Below, in pieces: positions 40,852-48,121 of a stretch of 64,000 bases of DNA. Both the position numbers and the translations under genes were made by a program. The DNA lies in contig NZ_JBLBVK010000058.1 of the NCBI RefSeq assembly GCF_047314965.1, positions 62,001 to 126,000 of the forward strand, given 5' to 3'. Source of the stretch: JAVJUV01 sp047314965. Lineage in GTDB: Bacteria; Pseudomonadota; Alphaproteobacteria; Rhodobacterales; Rhodobacteraceae. Under the pieces are notes generated by a model. It did no database searches, was not told the DNA's origin, and was given only the letters and a program-made list of their open reading frames with translations. How positions within the stretch are numbered: the first letter of the stretch is position 1; each line of letters begins with the position of its first letter.

Positions 40852-42285
40852 TTACCTTGTCTCTATGTCACCCAGCGATTGCAGACGGATCGCCAGAACC
40901 CAGACCGCCGCGAGAATGACGGTGATGATCCAGGCGCCGGACGTGAAGGTCGCGACGATGGCGGTAAATGCCACGAGGGACGTGAGGAAACCCGCGACGT
41001 CGCGGAACGTGTCCGCGCCCGGCATGGGCATCAGAACGGCCGTCAGAAGCGTGGCGACGGCGGCCGCGCCCAGAAGCGTCCATAGGGGCGGAAGCCCGCC
41101 CTCGGTCAGGAGGGTGAACGGTGTCCATGCGCCCGAGGGATCGATCAAACCGGTCCGTTCCAGAACCCAGAAGGCGGCGATCACCGCAATCGCGACCGAG
41201 ACCGGCGCGGCGATACGGCGATGCCACCAGTAGTGGCTCCCGAACAGCACCGCGAGCGTCAGGAAGGCCGTCGCGATGACCGCAAGCTGACCGATCTCGA
41301 CGCCCACGTTGAACCCGATGAGCTTGGGAATGAAATGGCTGGAGCCGAGCCCGAAATCCTGCAGAACCGAGGCAAAGCCCAACCCGTGCAGCAGGCCGAA
41401 GCCGAAGACGATCGCCGGCCGCCAGGGATGCAGCGTCCTGACCAGCAGGTTCTCGACCGCGACATAAACGATCGATGCCGCGATCAGCGGCTCCACGATA
41501 TCCGGCGAAATGCGGATGATGTCCAACGCCCCCAGCGCCAACGTGACCGTGTGCGCCAGCGTAAAGGCCGTGACCTGCCACAGAAGTGGCCGCAGGTGCA
41601 GCGACAGGAAGAACAGGCCCAGCACGAACAGGATATGGTCCAGACCCTTGGGCACGATGTGGTCGAAACCGACGCCGATATAGTCCGCGAAGGCCGCGCC
41701 GGCGGACTGGTCTGTGCCGCCAGTACGCGGAATCGGGTCCGACAGCGCGCCCGAGACGAGGTATCCCGCGTAACCACCATCGACATTCCTCTGCCGCACC
41801 ACCAGCGGTCCCAGATCGGCGCTCCAGCCGATGACCAGCGGCGTATCGTCGGCAGGCAGCGCCGCTTTCAGGTGAACGGTCGAGGTGCGGGCCAGTTCGA
41901 CGTCGCCCACCTCGGGAACATCGACATCCGACACCGTCAGTTCCAGCGGCGTGTCGCCCGCCCGGACGGTTATCTTTCTCTGCAGATCGGGCCAAGCCTG
42001 CCCGAAAGCCTCGGCCAGCGCCTCCGGCGCGAAGCCACGCAGACGGTCGTATTCCTCGGCCCCCTCGGCCTCGTTGGTATCGGCCACGCCCTCGAGGTCA
42101 AGCCCGGCGATCGGCGCCTCCAGGATCCATTCGACGTAAAGATCCAGCGTGTCTCCCGTCATTTCAACGTCCATCACGCCGGGCTGAACCTCGTGGGCCG
42201 CCGCAGAATTGATCAGGACGGCGCTTGACACCAGCCACGCGAGGATCACCCTGACAACCAACTCGAACCGAAAGATCTTCGTCAT
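40852..42285 (-). CDS. HupE/UreJ-family membrane protein with N-terminal periplasmic domain
   Basis: 477 residues. Signal peptide MTKIFRFELVVRVILAWLVS..NSAAA, then a periplasmic domain of about 170 residues starting HEVQPGVMDVEMTGD. A membrane domain of about seven helices follows, with family motifs GFDHIVPKGLDHILFVLGLF and LHGLGFASVLQDFG; His residues may bind metal. HupE/UreJ proteins are linked to nickel or cobalt uptake. ATG 42285 has GAGGGAG upstream. Its start overlaps that of the divergent DUF4198 gene by two bases. Confidence 0.85.
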   Translation of the reverse strand: MTKIFRFELVVRVILAWLVSSAVLINSAAAHEVQPGVMDVEMTGDTLDLYVEWILEAPIAGLDLEGVADTNEAEGAEEYDRLRGFAPEALAEAFGQAWPDLQRKITVRAGDTPLELTVSDVDVPEVGDVELARTSTVHLKAALPADDTPLVIGWSADLGPLVVRQRNVDGGYAGYLVSGALSDPIPRTGGTDQSAGAAFADYIGVGFDHIVPKGLDHILFVLGLFFLSLHLRPLLWQVTAFTLAHTVTLALGALDIIRISPDIVEPLIAASIVYVAVENLLVRTLHPWRPAIVFGFGLLHGLGFASVLQDFGLGSSHFIPKLIGFNVGVEIGQLAVIATAFLTLAVLFGSHYWWHRRIAAPVSVAIAVIAAFWVLERTGLIDPSGAWTPFTLLTEGGLPPLWTLLGAAAVATLLTAVLMPMPGADTFRDVAGFLTSLVAFTAIVATFTSGAWIITVILAAVWVLAIRLQSLGDIETR

Positions 42286-43093
42286 GCTACGCTCCCTCGT
42301 ACTGTCTCTTCCCTTGGCATGTTTCGCCCTTTCAGCCAAGGGACACGAATTCTGGATCGACCCGCTGGAACACCAGGTCGCAACCGGCGGCACCGTTTCC
42401 GCCGACATAAGGGTGGGGCAAACCTACAAGGGGTCCAGTTATTCTTTCCTCCCGCCGAATTTCCGCCGTTTCGACTACGCGCTGGGCGATCAGCTGGCGG
42501 AAGTTCCCGGCACCATAGGTGACCGTCCCGCGGTGAACATGGAAGCGCCGGGCGAGGGGCTTCTGATCCTGATCCACGAGACCACCGACCTCGTCGTCAA
42601 CTATACCGAGTACGACAGGTTCAAGAGCTTCGTCGAACACAAGGCCGCCGCCTGGGTTCTGGACGAGCACGCGGCCAGGGGTTTCCCGACCGACAAGTTC
42701 CGCGAGGTCTACTCGCGCTACGCCAAGTCGCTGATCGGGATCGGCAATAGCGAGGGTGCGGACCGGGCGGTTGGCCTTCTGACCGAAATCGTCGCGCTGG
42801 AAAATCCCTACACCGGCGACATGAGCGACGGGATCGACGTGCAGGTGCTCTATAACGGTGCACCGCGCGCGAGCGAGCAGATCGAGATCTTCGAAAAAGC
42901 CGCCGACGAAAGCGTCGAGGTGTCGACCGTGACCACCGATGCCGAGGGCAGAGCGACGATCCCGGTCCGGCCAGGCTACCGCTACATGCTCGATTCCGTC
43001 GTCCTGCGAGAACCCGAACCGGACCTGGCGGCCGCGAAGGACGCGATCTGGGAAAGTCTTTGGGCGAACCTCACCTTCGCCGTGCCGGAATAG
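42284..43093 (+). CDS. DUF4198-family periplasmic protein
   Basis: 269 residues. The signal peptide MLRSLVLSLPLACFALSAKG leads into HEFWIDPLEHQVATGGTVSA, the usual start of DUF4198 proteins, which keep a His right after cleavage. A C-terminal Ig-like domain carries TDAEGRATIPVRPGYRYML. DUF4198 proteins are periplasmic partners of some Ni/Co transporters, so with the divergent HupE-type gene it suggests metal uptake. The start ATG 42284 lies in the same CATG as the opposite start; the ribosome site is weak. Confidence 0.82.
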   Translation: MLRSLVLSLPLACFALSAKGHEFWIDPLEHQVATGGTVSADIRVGQTYKGSSYSFLPPNFRRFDYALGDQLAEVPGTIGDRPAVNMEAPGEGLLILIHETTDLVVNYTEYDRFKSFVEHKAAAWVLDEHAARGFPTDKFREVYSRYAKSLIGIGNSEGADRAVGLLTEIVALENPYTGDMSDGIDVQVLYNGAPRASEQIEIFEKAADESVEVSTVTTDAEGRATIPVRPGYRYMLDSVVLREPEPDLAAAKDAIWESLWANLTFAVPE

Positions 43094-43121
43094 GGCCGCA
43101 GCGGGTCATCCCTCTCCCGGC

Positions 43122-44171
43122 TTACGGCGCGGGGTCTTCGCTCTTGAACTCGGATCCCAGCGACATCGGTGCGGTCGGATTGCCCGGCGCGACCACGGCC
43201 TCCGCCACGGGCAGGGGGGCGATGCGCGAACGCGAGCTCTTCAATTCCCGATAGCCCAGGTAGAGACCGCTTGCCACGATCAGTCCCATACCGACCAGCG
43301 TATGCTGCCCGGGCACTTCGCCCCACACGAAATAGGCCATCGCAGTCGCCATCGGCAGATAGGAATAGTCGAACGGCGCGACGAGGCTCGCACTCGTGAT
43401 CTGATAGGCCCGAGACAGAAGCGCATAGCCCGCCAGACCGACACACCCAAGGGTCGCAAGCCGCAAAGCCTCGCCGAATGTCAGGCTTGGCCAGTCCCAT
43501 CGCAGGTGCGGAAAATCGGGGCCGAATGACAGGAACTGGTTCACGATCCATCCGGCGGGCACGATCAGCAGCCCCGAAAAGACCACCGTATAGAACGCTG
43601 TCGTCAGGGTGCTCTCGCGGTCTCCGATCTTGCGCGCGAGGATTTGCGAAACCGCATAGGTCGCGGCACAGGCCAGCGGCAACAGGGCAACCCACTGGAA
43701 CGCATCGCTCCCGGGGTTCAGGGCAATCACGATCCCGGCGAAGCCAACGACCAGGGCGCCGATCCTGTGGGGGCCGATCTTTTCCCCCAGCCACACAGCC
43801 GCCATTACCGCGATCATCAGCGGTGCGGCGAAGAAGATCGTCGAGACCTCCGCCAGCCCCATGAAGGGAAAGGCCGTGTAGAACAGCGAAAACCCCGAGG
43901 CGAAAAGCGCGGCCCGTGCCAGGTGCAACGGCCAAAGCGGCGAAAGCAACCGGTGCGGCGCGCCCAGTATCAGGATCGCAGGGGCAAGTATCAGAACCGC
44001 CATCACACCACGCGCGAAGATCAGCATCCAGATAGGGTAGGTGAGCAAAAGGGATTTCATCATCCCGTCCTGCACTACGAAGAACGCCATCCCGACGATG
44101 ACACAGCCTACCCCTTCCAGGGCGCGGGTCTGGTTGTGCTGAAACTGAGGAGCAAGGTCCGACATCGACAT
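43122..44171 (-). CDS. EamA/DMT-superfamily transporter
   Basis: About 350 residues with ten hydrophobic helices forming two EamA repeats (first about 25-155, second about 170-305). The second repeat holds FDYSYLPMATAMAYFVWGEV. These inner-membrane proteins usually export or import metabolites such as amino acids. Start could be ATG 44171 or 44165. A charged tail (ELKSSRSRIAPL) follows the last helix. Substrate is unknown. Confidence 0.87.
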   Translation of the reverse strand: MSMSDLAPQFQHNQTRALEGVGCVIVGMAFFVVQDGMMKSLLLTYPIWMLIFARGVMAVLILAPAILILGAPHRLLSPLWPLHLARAALFASGFSLFYTAFPFMGLAEVSTIFFAAPLMIAVMAAVWLGEKIGPHRIGALVVGFAGIVIALNPGSDAFQWVALLPLACAATYAVSQILARKIGDRESTLTTAFYTVVFSGLLIVPAGWIVNQFLSFGPDFPHLRWDWPSLTFGEALRLATLGCVGLAGYALLSRAYQITSASLVAPFDYSYLPMATAMAYFVWGEVPGQHTLVGMGLIVASGLYLGYRELKSSRSRIAPLPVAEAVVAPGNPTAPMSLGSEFKSEDPAP

Positions 44172-44276
44172 TTCCCGACAAGAGCGTTCGGGCCGCAATT
44201 GCCGCTTTGCTCAGGGCGAGGAGAAGACGATTTGCGACGCTTGTCGCGCCCGATTGCGACTACTGGTCACTTTAGG

Positions 44277-44972
44277 TCAGGCGTCGCCCTCGAAAATCGG
44301 CGTCCCGTCGGGGCGGTATCCGACAACTCCGGGTTCCCACCACCAGATCGGGTTCTTTTTAAAGCTCTCGCGCGCGTCCAGCCGCTCCAGCAGCGCAGAA
44401 ACCTTTTCATAGCGATCGAGCCTAAGATCGACGCCAAGCGGTCTTGCCTGCACGAAACGCACATGGGCGGCAAGAAAGATGTCCTGTATCGATACGACAC
44501 CGGGCTGAAAGCCATTTCCAGTGTCGTCTAGCTGGCTTTCGAGCCATTGCAGGATATGGGCCAGTTTTTCCGCAGCTCTCTGCAAGTGCGCGTTGTCTCC
44601 TACAGCCACTCCTGTCCATTTCATCTGAGAAATGATCGTCGCCGCGTTTCCGAAGGTCTGGATCGTGGAAAAGGTCAGCTTGTCCTGCCACTCGGCCTCG
44701 GGCCGGAATGCGGAAGGCGCCAGTGGCGGGCGGGCCTCCGGCCTGTGTGGATAAGCCGAAAGTAGATACTCTGCGATGGTCCCGCTTTCCCACAGCGTCA
44801 GGTCGCCGTCCCAGAAGGTGGGCACCTGCAGCGTCGGGGTTGCTTCCGCCCGCTGCGCGGCGCTGGGCGTTGTGATTTCCTCGCGCTTCTCGTAGTCGAG
44901 CCCGAGTTCGTCGAGAACGATCCTGACACCGCGCGCGAACGGGGATCCGGTGGTGAACAGCAAAGCTCTCAT
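44277..44972 (-). CDS. Glutathione S-transferase family protein
   Basis: 231 residues. N-terminal thioredoxin-like domain: MRALLFTTGSPFARGVRIVL, cis-Pro region TLQVPTFWDGDLTLWESGTI with the glutathione-binding ES. The C-terminal helical domain spans about 90-210. The SPFAR site places it near the Ser-type bacterial GSTs. Likely detoxification or dehalogenation in the cytoplasm; substrate unknown. Confidence 0.88.
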   Translation of the reverse strand: MRALLFTTGSPFARGVRIVLDELGLDYEKREEITTPSAAQRAEATPTLQVPTFWDGDLTLWESGTIAEYLLSAYPHRPEARPPLAPSAFRPEAEWQDKLTFSTIQTFGNAATIISQMKWTGVAVGDNAHLQRAAEKLAHILQWLESQLDDTGNGFQPGVVSIQDIFLAAHVRFVQARPLGVDLRLDRYEKVSALLERLDARESFKKNPIWWWEPGVVGYRPDGTPIFEGDA

Positions 44973-45290
44973 GGCTCGTCCCCTTTGGTTTATCCAAAGG
45001 AGCTTATCACGGAGGAGTGGGTTGTCTCTCTTCGATTACCCGCCGTCGCCTCTCAGGGAATCGGATACACGACGCCGTGTCGTTTAACGCTTTGGCAATC
45101 TTCGTTACCGTGCGCACCAGATCTGGTGGTCGCCCGGAAAGCACCCATACTTTTGCCATACGCTTTGCCGACGCATTGCATACGCTTTGCCGACCGGGTG
45201 CCGACGGTCGGAAGCCTGCAAATCAAGGCCGTTAACCGTCACCCCTCAAACGCGCAACGCCACCGTACGCCCGTTGCCGGCGAACGGTGC
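44973..45290. other. 318-bp intergenic region holding a dispersed repeat
   Basis: The gap between the GST gene and truA (both minus strand) has no plausible ORF. It contains a tandem 22-bp repeat (45157-45194) that recurs, inverted, at 56353-56391, and a small palindrome CCGACGGTCGG near 45201. The promoter of the GST gene should lie here. Confidence 0.55.
45157..45194 (+). repeat. Dispersed 22-bp tandem repeat, copy 1
   Basis: Two head-to-tail units begin CATACGCTTTGCCGAC at 45157 and 45179, a 22-bp period with an intervening GCATTG. The same core, GCCATACGCTTTGCCGACG, is found on the opposite strand at 56353-56391. Two copies 11 kb apart in unrelated gaps mark an interspersed intergenic repeat family. 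Confidence 0.85.
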
Positions 45291-46055
45291 TCAGAAGACC
45301 TGCGGGTCGTAGGAAACCCCGGTCAGGTAAAGCCCGTCCGGCGGCGCGACCGGACCGCATGCCGCACGGTCACGCGCCTCCAGCGCCTTCTTCACGTCCA
45401 GCGGCTCCCATGCGCCTGAGCCGACCCGTTCAAGTGTGCCAACGATCGATCGGACCTGGTTGTGCAGAAAGCTCCGCGCCCTCAACGAGACGCGGATCTC
45501 GGTTCCGGAGGAATAGTTCGATGCGTCCAGAATGATCTCGTCCATTGTTTTTACAGGACTTTTCGCCTGACACATGGTCGAGCGGAAGGTTGTGAAGTCA
45601 TGAAGGCCGATCAGGTGCGCCGCACCCTCGCGCATCGCTTCGACGTCGAGAGCGCGCTGCACGCGCCACGCCTGCCCGCGATCATGGACCAGCGGCGCAC
45701 GCCGCAGAACGATCCGATAGAGATAGCGCCGTTCGATTGCAGAGAAGCGTGCATGCCAGTCATCCCCCACTCGAACACAGCCCGTGACGGCGACCGGATC
45801 GGGTTTCAGATGATAGTTAAGCGCTTCCGACAGTCGGAACGGATCCCAGTCCTGCTGCATGTCACAATGGGCCACCTGTCCAAGCGCATGAACCCCCGCA
45901 TCCGTCCGCCCCGCCGCCGCAATCGAAGGCACCCCATCCTCAAGCCGAGAAAGCGCTTTTTCTATAGCGCCCTGAACCGACGGGTGGTCGGCCTGTCTCT
46001 GCCAGCCCGCGAAAGGCTGTCCGTCATATTCGATCCTGAGAGCATAGCGTGGCAT
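45291..46055 (-). CDS. truA: TruA, tRNA pseudouridine synthase (38-40)
   Basis: 254 residues. The catalytic Asp is in AAAGRTDAGVHALGQVAH (about residue 52); other family blocks are ARFSAIERRYLYRI, FTTFRSTMCQAKSPVKT and FLHNQVRSIVGTLERVGSG. It converts U38, U39 and U40 of the tRNA anticodon stem to pseudouridine. ATG 46055 gives the usual MPRYALRIEYDG. It is divergent from the two-component system across a 316-bp gap. Confidence 0.96.
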   Translation of the reverse strand: MPRYALRIEYDGQPFAGWQRQADHPSVQGAIEKALSRLEDGVPSIAAAGRTDAGVHALGQVAHCDMQQDWDPFRLSEALNYHLKPDPVAVTGCVRVGDDWHARFSAIERRYLYRIVLRRAPLVHDRGQAWRVQRALDVEAMREGAAHLIGLHDFTTFRSTMCQAKSPVKTMDEIILDASNYSSGTEIRVSLRARSFLHNQVRSIVGTLERVGSGAWEPLDVKKALEARDRAACGPVAPPDGLYLTGVSYDPQVF

Positions 46056-46156
46056 GGGCGCGAAATATCGTGCATTCTAGGTCCGGGCAATTGTCGAAGC
46101 ACTGTTTCCAAAACGAAATCAATTGCATTTCATTGCAGAGACACTCCCGAAAAGCC

Positions 46157-46180
46157 CCGAAAAATCAGGAGATTTTTGGG
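46157..46180. promoter_or_regulatory. AT-centred inverted repeat in the truA/regulator gap
   Basis: AAAAATC (46160-46166) and GATTTTT (46171-46177) pair exactly around a 4-nt AGGA loop, extended by CC/GG after one mismatch. It lies 102 bp upstream of truA and about 190 bp upstream of the response regulator. It could be an operator or a weak bidirectional terminator-like hairpin; there is no nearby gene end that needs one. Confidence 0.35.
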
Positions 46181-46298
46181 CGATTAGCGCCTTCGCCGTC
46201 CAATTGCGCACAAGCATCTGCACAAGGCCTGCACAAACTGGCTCCCGTTTCTGCACAGGTCGGTATGTATAAATCACAACAAGGCACGCATTTCAGTT

Positions 46299-46342
46299 CG
46301 CCGGGAAGCAACGTCCCCTCGCTTCCCGGCGAGTTTCTTTTT
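46299..46342 (+). ncRNA. Terminator hairpin with no upstream gene, candidate sRNA 3' end or attenuator
   Basis: A perfect 11-bp stem, CGCCGGGAAGC (46299-46309) and GCTTCCCGGCG (46321-46331), encloses the C-rich loop AACGTCCCCTC and is followed by AGTTTCTTTTT. This is a strong rho-independent terminator on the plus strand, yet no plus-strand gene precedes it (truA is divergent). A TATAAA-like box near 46269 could start a short RNA of about 65 nt. Alternatively it is a leader attenuator for the response regulator that begins 30 nt later. The CU-rich loop could pair with Shine-Dalgarno sequences. Only the terminator span is annotated. Confidence 0.55.
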
Positions 46343-46371
46343 AAGACATGAAATGTGGTGTGAGAAATCCA

Positions 46372-47076
46372 ATGAGCAGCCAGACTATTCTTGTCGTCGA
46401 CGACGATCCTCAAATCCGTGACGTTTTGGGCCTCGCGCTCGAACGAGCTGGGTTTCGGACCGTCATGGCGCGCGACGGCGTCGAAGGCCTTCAGTCGGCC
46501 AAGGCCGAACAGCCTTCGCTTGCAGTGCTGGATATCGGTCTTCCCGAAATGGACGGGCTGGAATTGTGCAAGGCAATCCGTCGCGACAGCGACCTGCCGA
46601 TCCTTTTCCTGACGGCGCGCGATGACGAGGTGGACAGGATCCTCGGTCTCGAACTGGGTGGCGACGACTATGTTACCAAGCCGTTCAGTCCGCGAGAACT
46701 CGTGGCGCGGGTTCGCGCGATCCTGAAACGTGCGGGCGCTCCGGAAACGACCTCGAAGGATGAGTTGAAGACGTTGCGGATTGGCGTGTTGTCTCTGGTG
46801 CCCGAAAGCCATGTCTGCAAGGTGAAGGAAGCCGGCGTCACCCTGACGTCGACCGAACTCGCGATTCTGGAAAAGTTGATGTCGCGCCCCAGCCAGGTCT
46901 TCAGCCGGCCAGCGCTCGTCGACGCAATCTGGGGGCCGGGCATGGTGGTGAGCGACCGTACGTTGGACAGCCATCTCAGAAATCTGCGATCCAAGCTTGC
47001 GGACGCGGGATGTGGTGACGCGATCGAGACCCTGCATGGCGTGGGTCTCAGGATGGGTCCGTGTCGAGGTTCGTAG
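46372..47076 (+). CDS. OmpR-family response regulator
   Basis: 234 residues from ATG 46372 (an in-frame ATG at 46348 adds 8). Receiver domain: acidic pocket VVDDDPQIRDVL, phospho-acceptor Asp in LAVLDIGLPEMDG, Lys in DDYVTKPFSPREL. The C-terminal winged-helix DNA-binding domain includes VTLTSTELAILEKLMSRPSQ and VVSDRTLDSHLRNLRSKL. It is overlapped by the sensor kinase by 16 nt. The target genes are unknown. It lies directly downstream of a terminator-like hairpin. Confidence 0.92.
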   Translation: MSSQTILVVDDDPQIRDVLGLALERAGFRTVMARDGVEGLQSAKAEQPSLAVLDIGLPEMDGLELCKAIRRDSDLPILFLTARDDEVDRILGLELGGDDYVTKPFSPRELVARVRAILKRAGAPETTSKDELKTLRIGVLSLVPESHVCKVKEAGVTLTSTELAILEKLMSRPSQVFSRPALVDAIWGPGMVVSDRTLDSHLRNLRSKLADAGCGDAIETLHGVGLRMGPCRGS

Positions 47077-48032
47077 AAAAGAAATGGCGCCCGCCGTTGA
47101 TGCTTGTGCTTGGCGGCTCGCTGATGGCCATTCTCGTTCTGCCGATCTATGGCGCGATCTTCGCGGATTTCCTGACACCAATTACCGGACGGCGAAACGC
47201 GGTCTACATCGTTGCGGTCTGCGCTTTTGCCGCGACGCTGGTGCTGGGCTGGCTCCTTTGGCGGCTTATCCTTGCGCCCGTGCAAGCACTTGCCGCAAAG
47301 GCCGAACATATCAGGGAAGGCGGTGCACCAACGCCGATGGACCATTACGGCACGCCGGAAATCGGAGAATTGGCGCAAGCTGTTCTGGACATGGCCGAAG
47401 TCCTGCAGTCGCGTGAAATGGCAGTGCGCGGTTACACCGATCACGTCACCCATGAACTGAAGACCCCGCTCACGGCGATCCGAGGCGCCGCTGAACTCCT
47501 GGAAGGCGACGAGGCCTTGAGCGAGGAGGCGCGGCGCATGGCAAAGACAATCGTCGGCGCCGAGAAAAGGGCTGAGCGGTTGTTGTCTGCCGCGCGTCAG
47601 ATCGCAGCGGCCCGTATTCCCGAGCACCGCGGCAGCGTGACGCTAACCGAGGCAGCCAGTGGGTTGAAAGCCAAATTTCCGAAGTTCCGTATTGAGGTCG
47701 AAGGCGGCGACCAGGAATTGCCGTTGGCAAGATCCGGCCTTTCGGTGGTGCTGGTTCATCTGGTCGAAAACGCCGTTGAAGCCGGTGCACGCACCATGAC
47801 GCTCAAGGCCTGGCAAGACGATGACGGTGTATGGATGACCGTGGCCGATGACGGTCCTGGCATATCCGCTGGAAATGCCGGTCAGGTCTTCGAGCCATTC
47901 TTCACGACACGGCGGGACATGGGTGGGACGGGAATGGGGCTGGCCATCGTGAACACGATGTTGCTCGCGCACGGAGCTCAGATTTCGTTGCAGCCAGTCG
48001 AAAAAGGGACCTCATTCCAGATCCGTTTCTAA
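47061..48032 (+). CDS. Sensor histidine kinase
   Basis: 323 residues from GTG 47061. Two membrane helices (about 13-35 and 49-70) are separated by only about 15 residues, so there is no real periplasmic sensor domain. HAMP-like segment PVQALAAKAEHIREG, H-box HVTHELKTPLTAIRGAAELL, N-box HLVENAVEAGA, G-box VADDGPGISAGNAGQVFEPF and GTGMGLAIVNTM follow. It phosphorylates the overlapping response regulator. A CreC- or membrane-stress-type system is a loose guess. Confidence 0.92.
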   Translation: MSRFVEKKWRPPLMLVLGGSLMAILVLPIYGAIFADFLTPITGRRNAVYIVAVCAFAATLVLGWLLWRLILAPVQALAAKAEHIREGGAPTPMDHYGTPEIGELAQAVLDMAEVLQSREMAVRGYTDHVTHELKTPLTAIRGAAELLEGDEALSEEARRMAKTIVGAEKRAERLLSAARQIAAARIPEHRGSVTLTEAASGLKAKFPKFRIEVEGGDQELPLARSGLSVVLVHLVENAVEAGARTMTLKAWQDDDGVWMTVADDGPGISAGNAGQVFEPFFTTRRDMGGTGMGLAIVNTMLLAHGAQISLQPVEKGTSFQIRF

Positions 48033-48121
48033 GCGTCCGCCTTTCGCCGGGCGGAAAAATCCACTCGACCCTGCAAGCTGTCCCTGTAATCTGGTGGTGG
48101 GAGAGGAGCCGGGAACCAATC

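Noticed and set aside
44267..45000. Alternative frames over the GST gene
   Set aside because: They lack domains and conflict with the clear GST reading.
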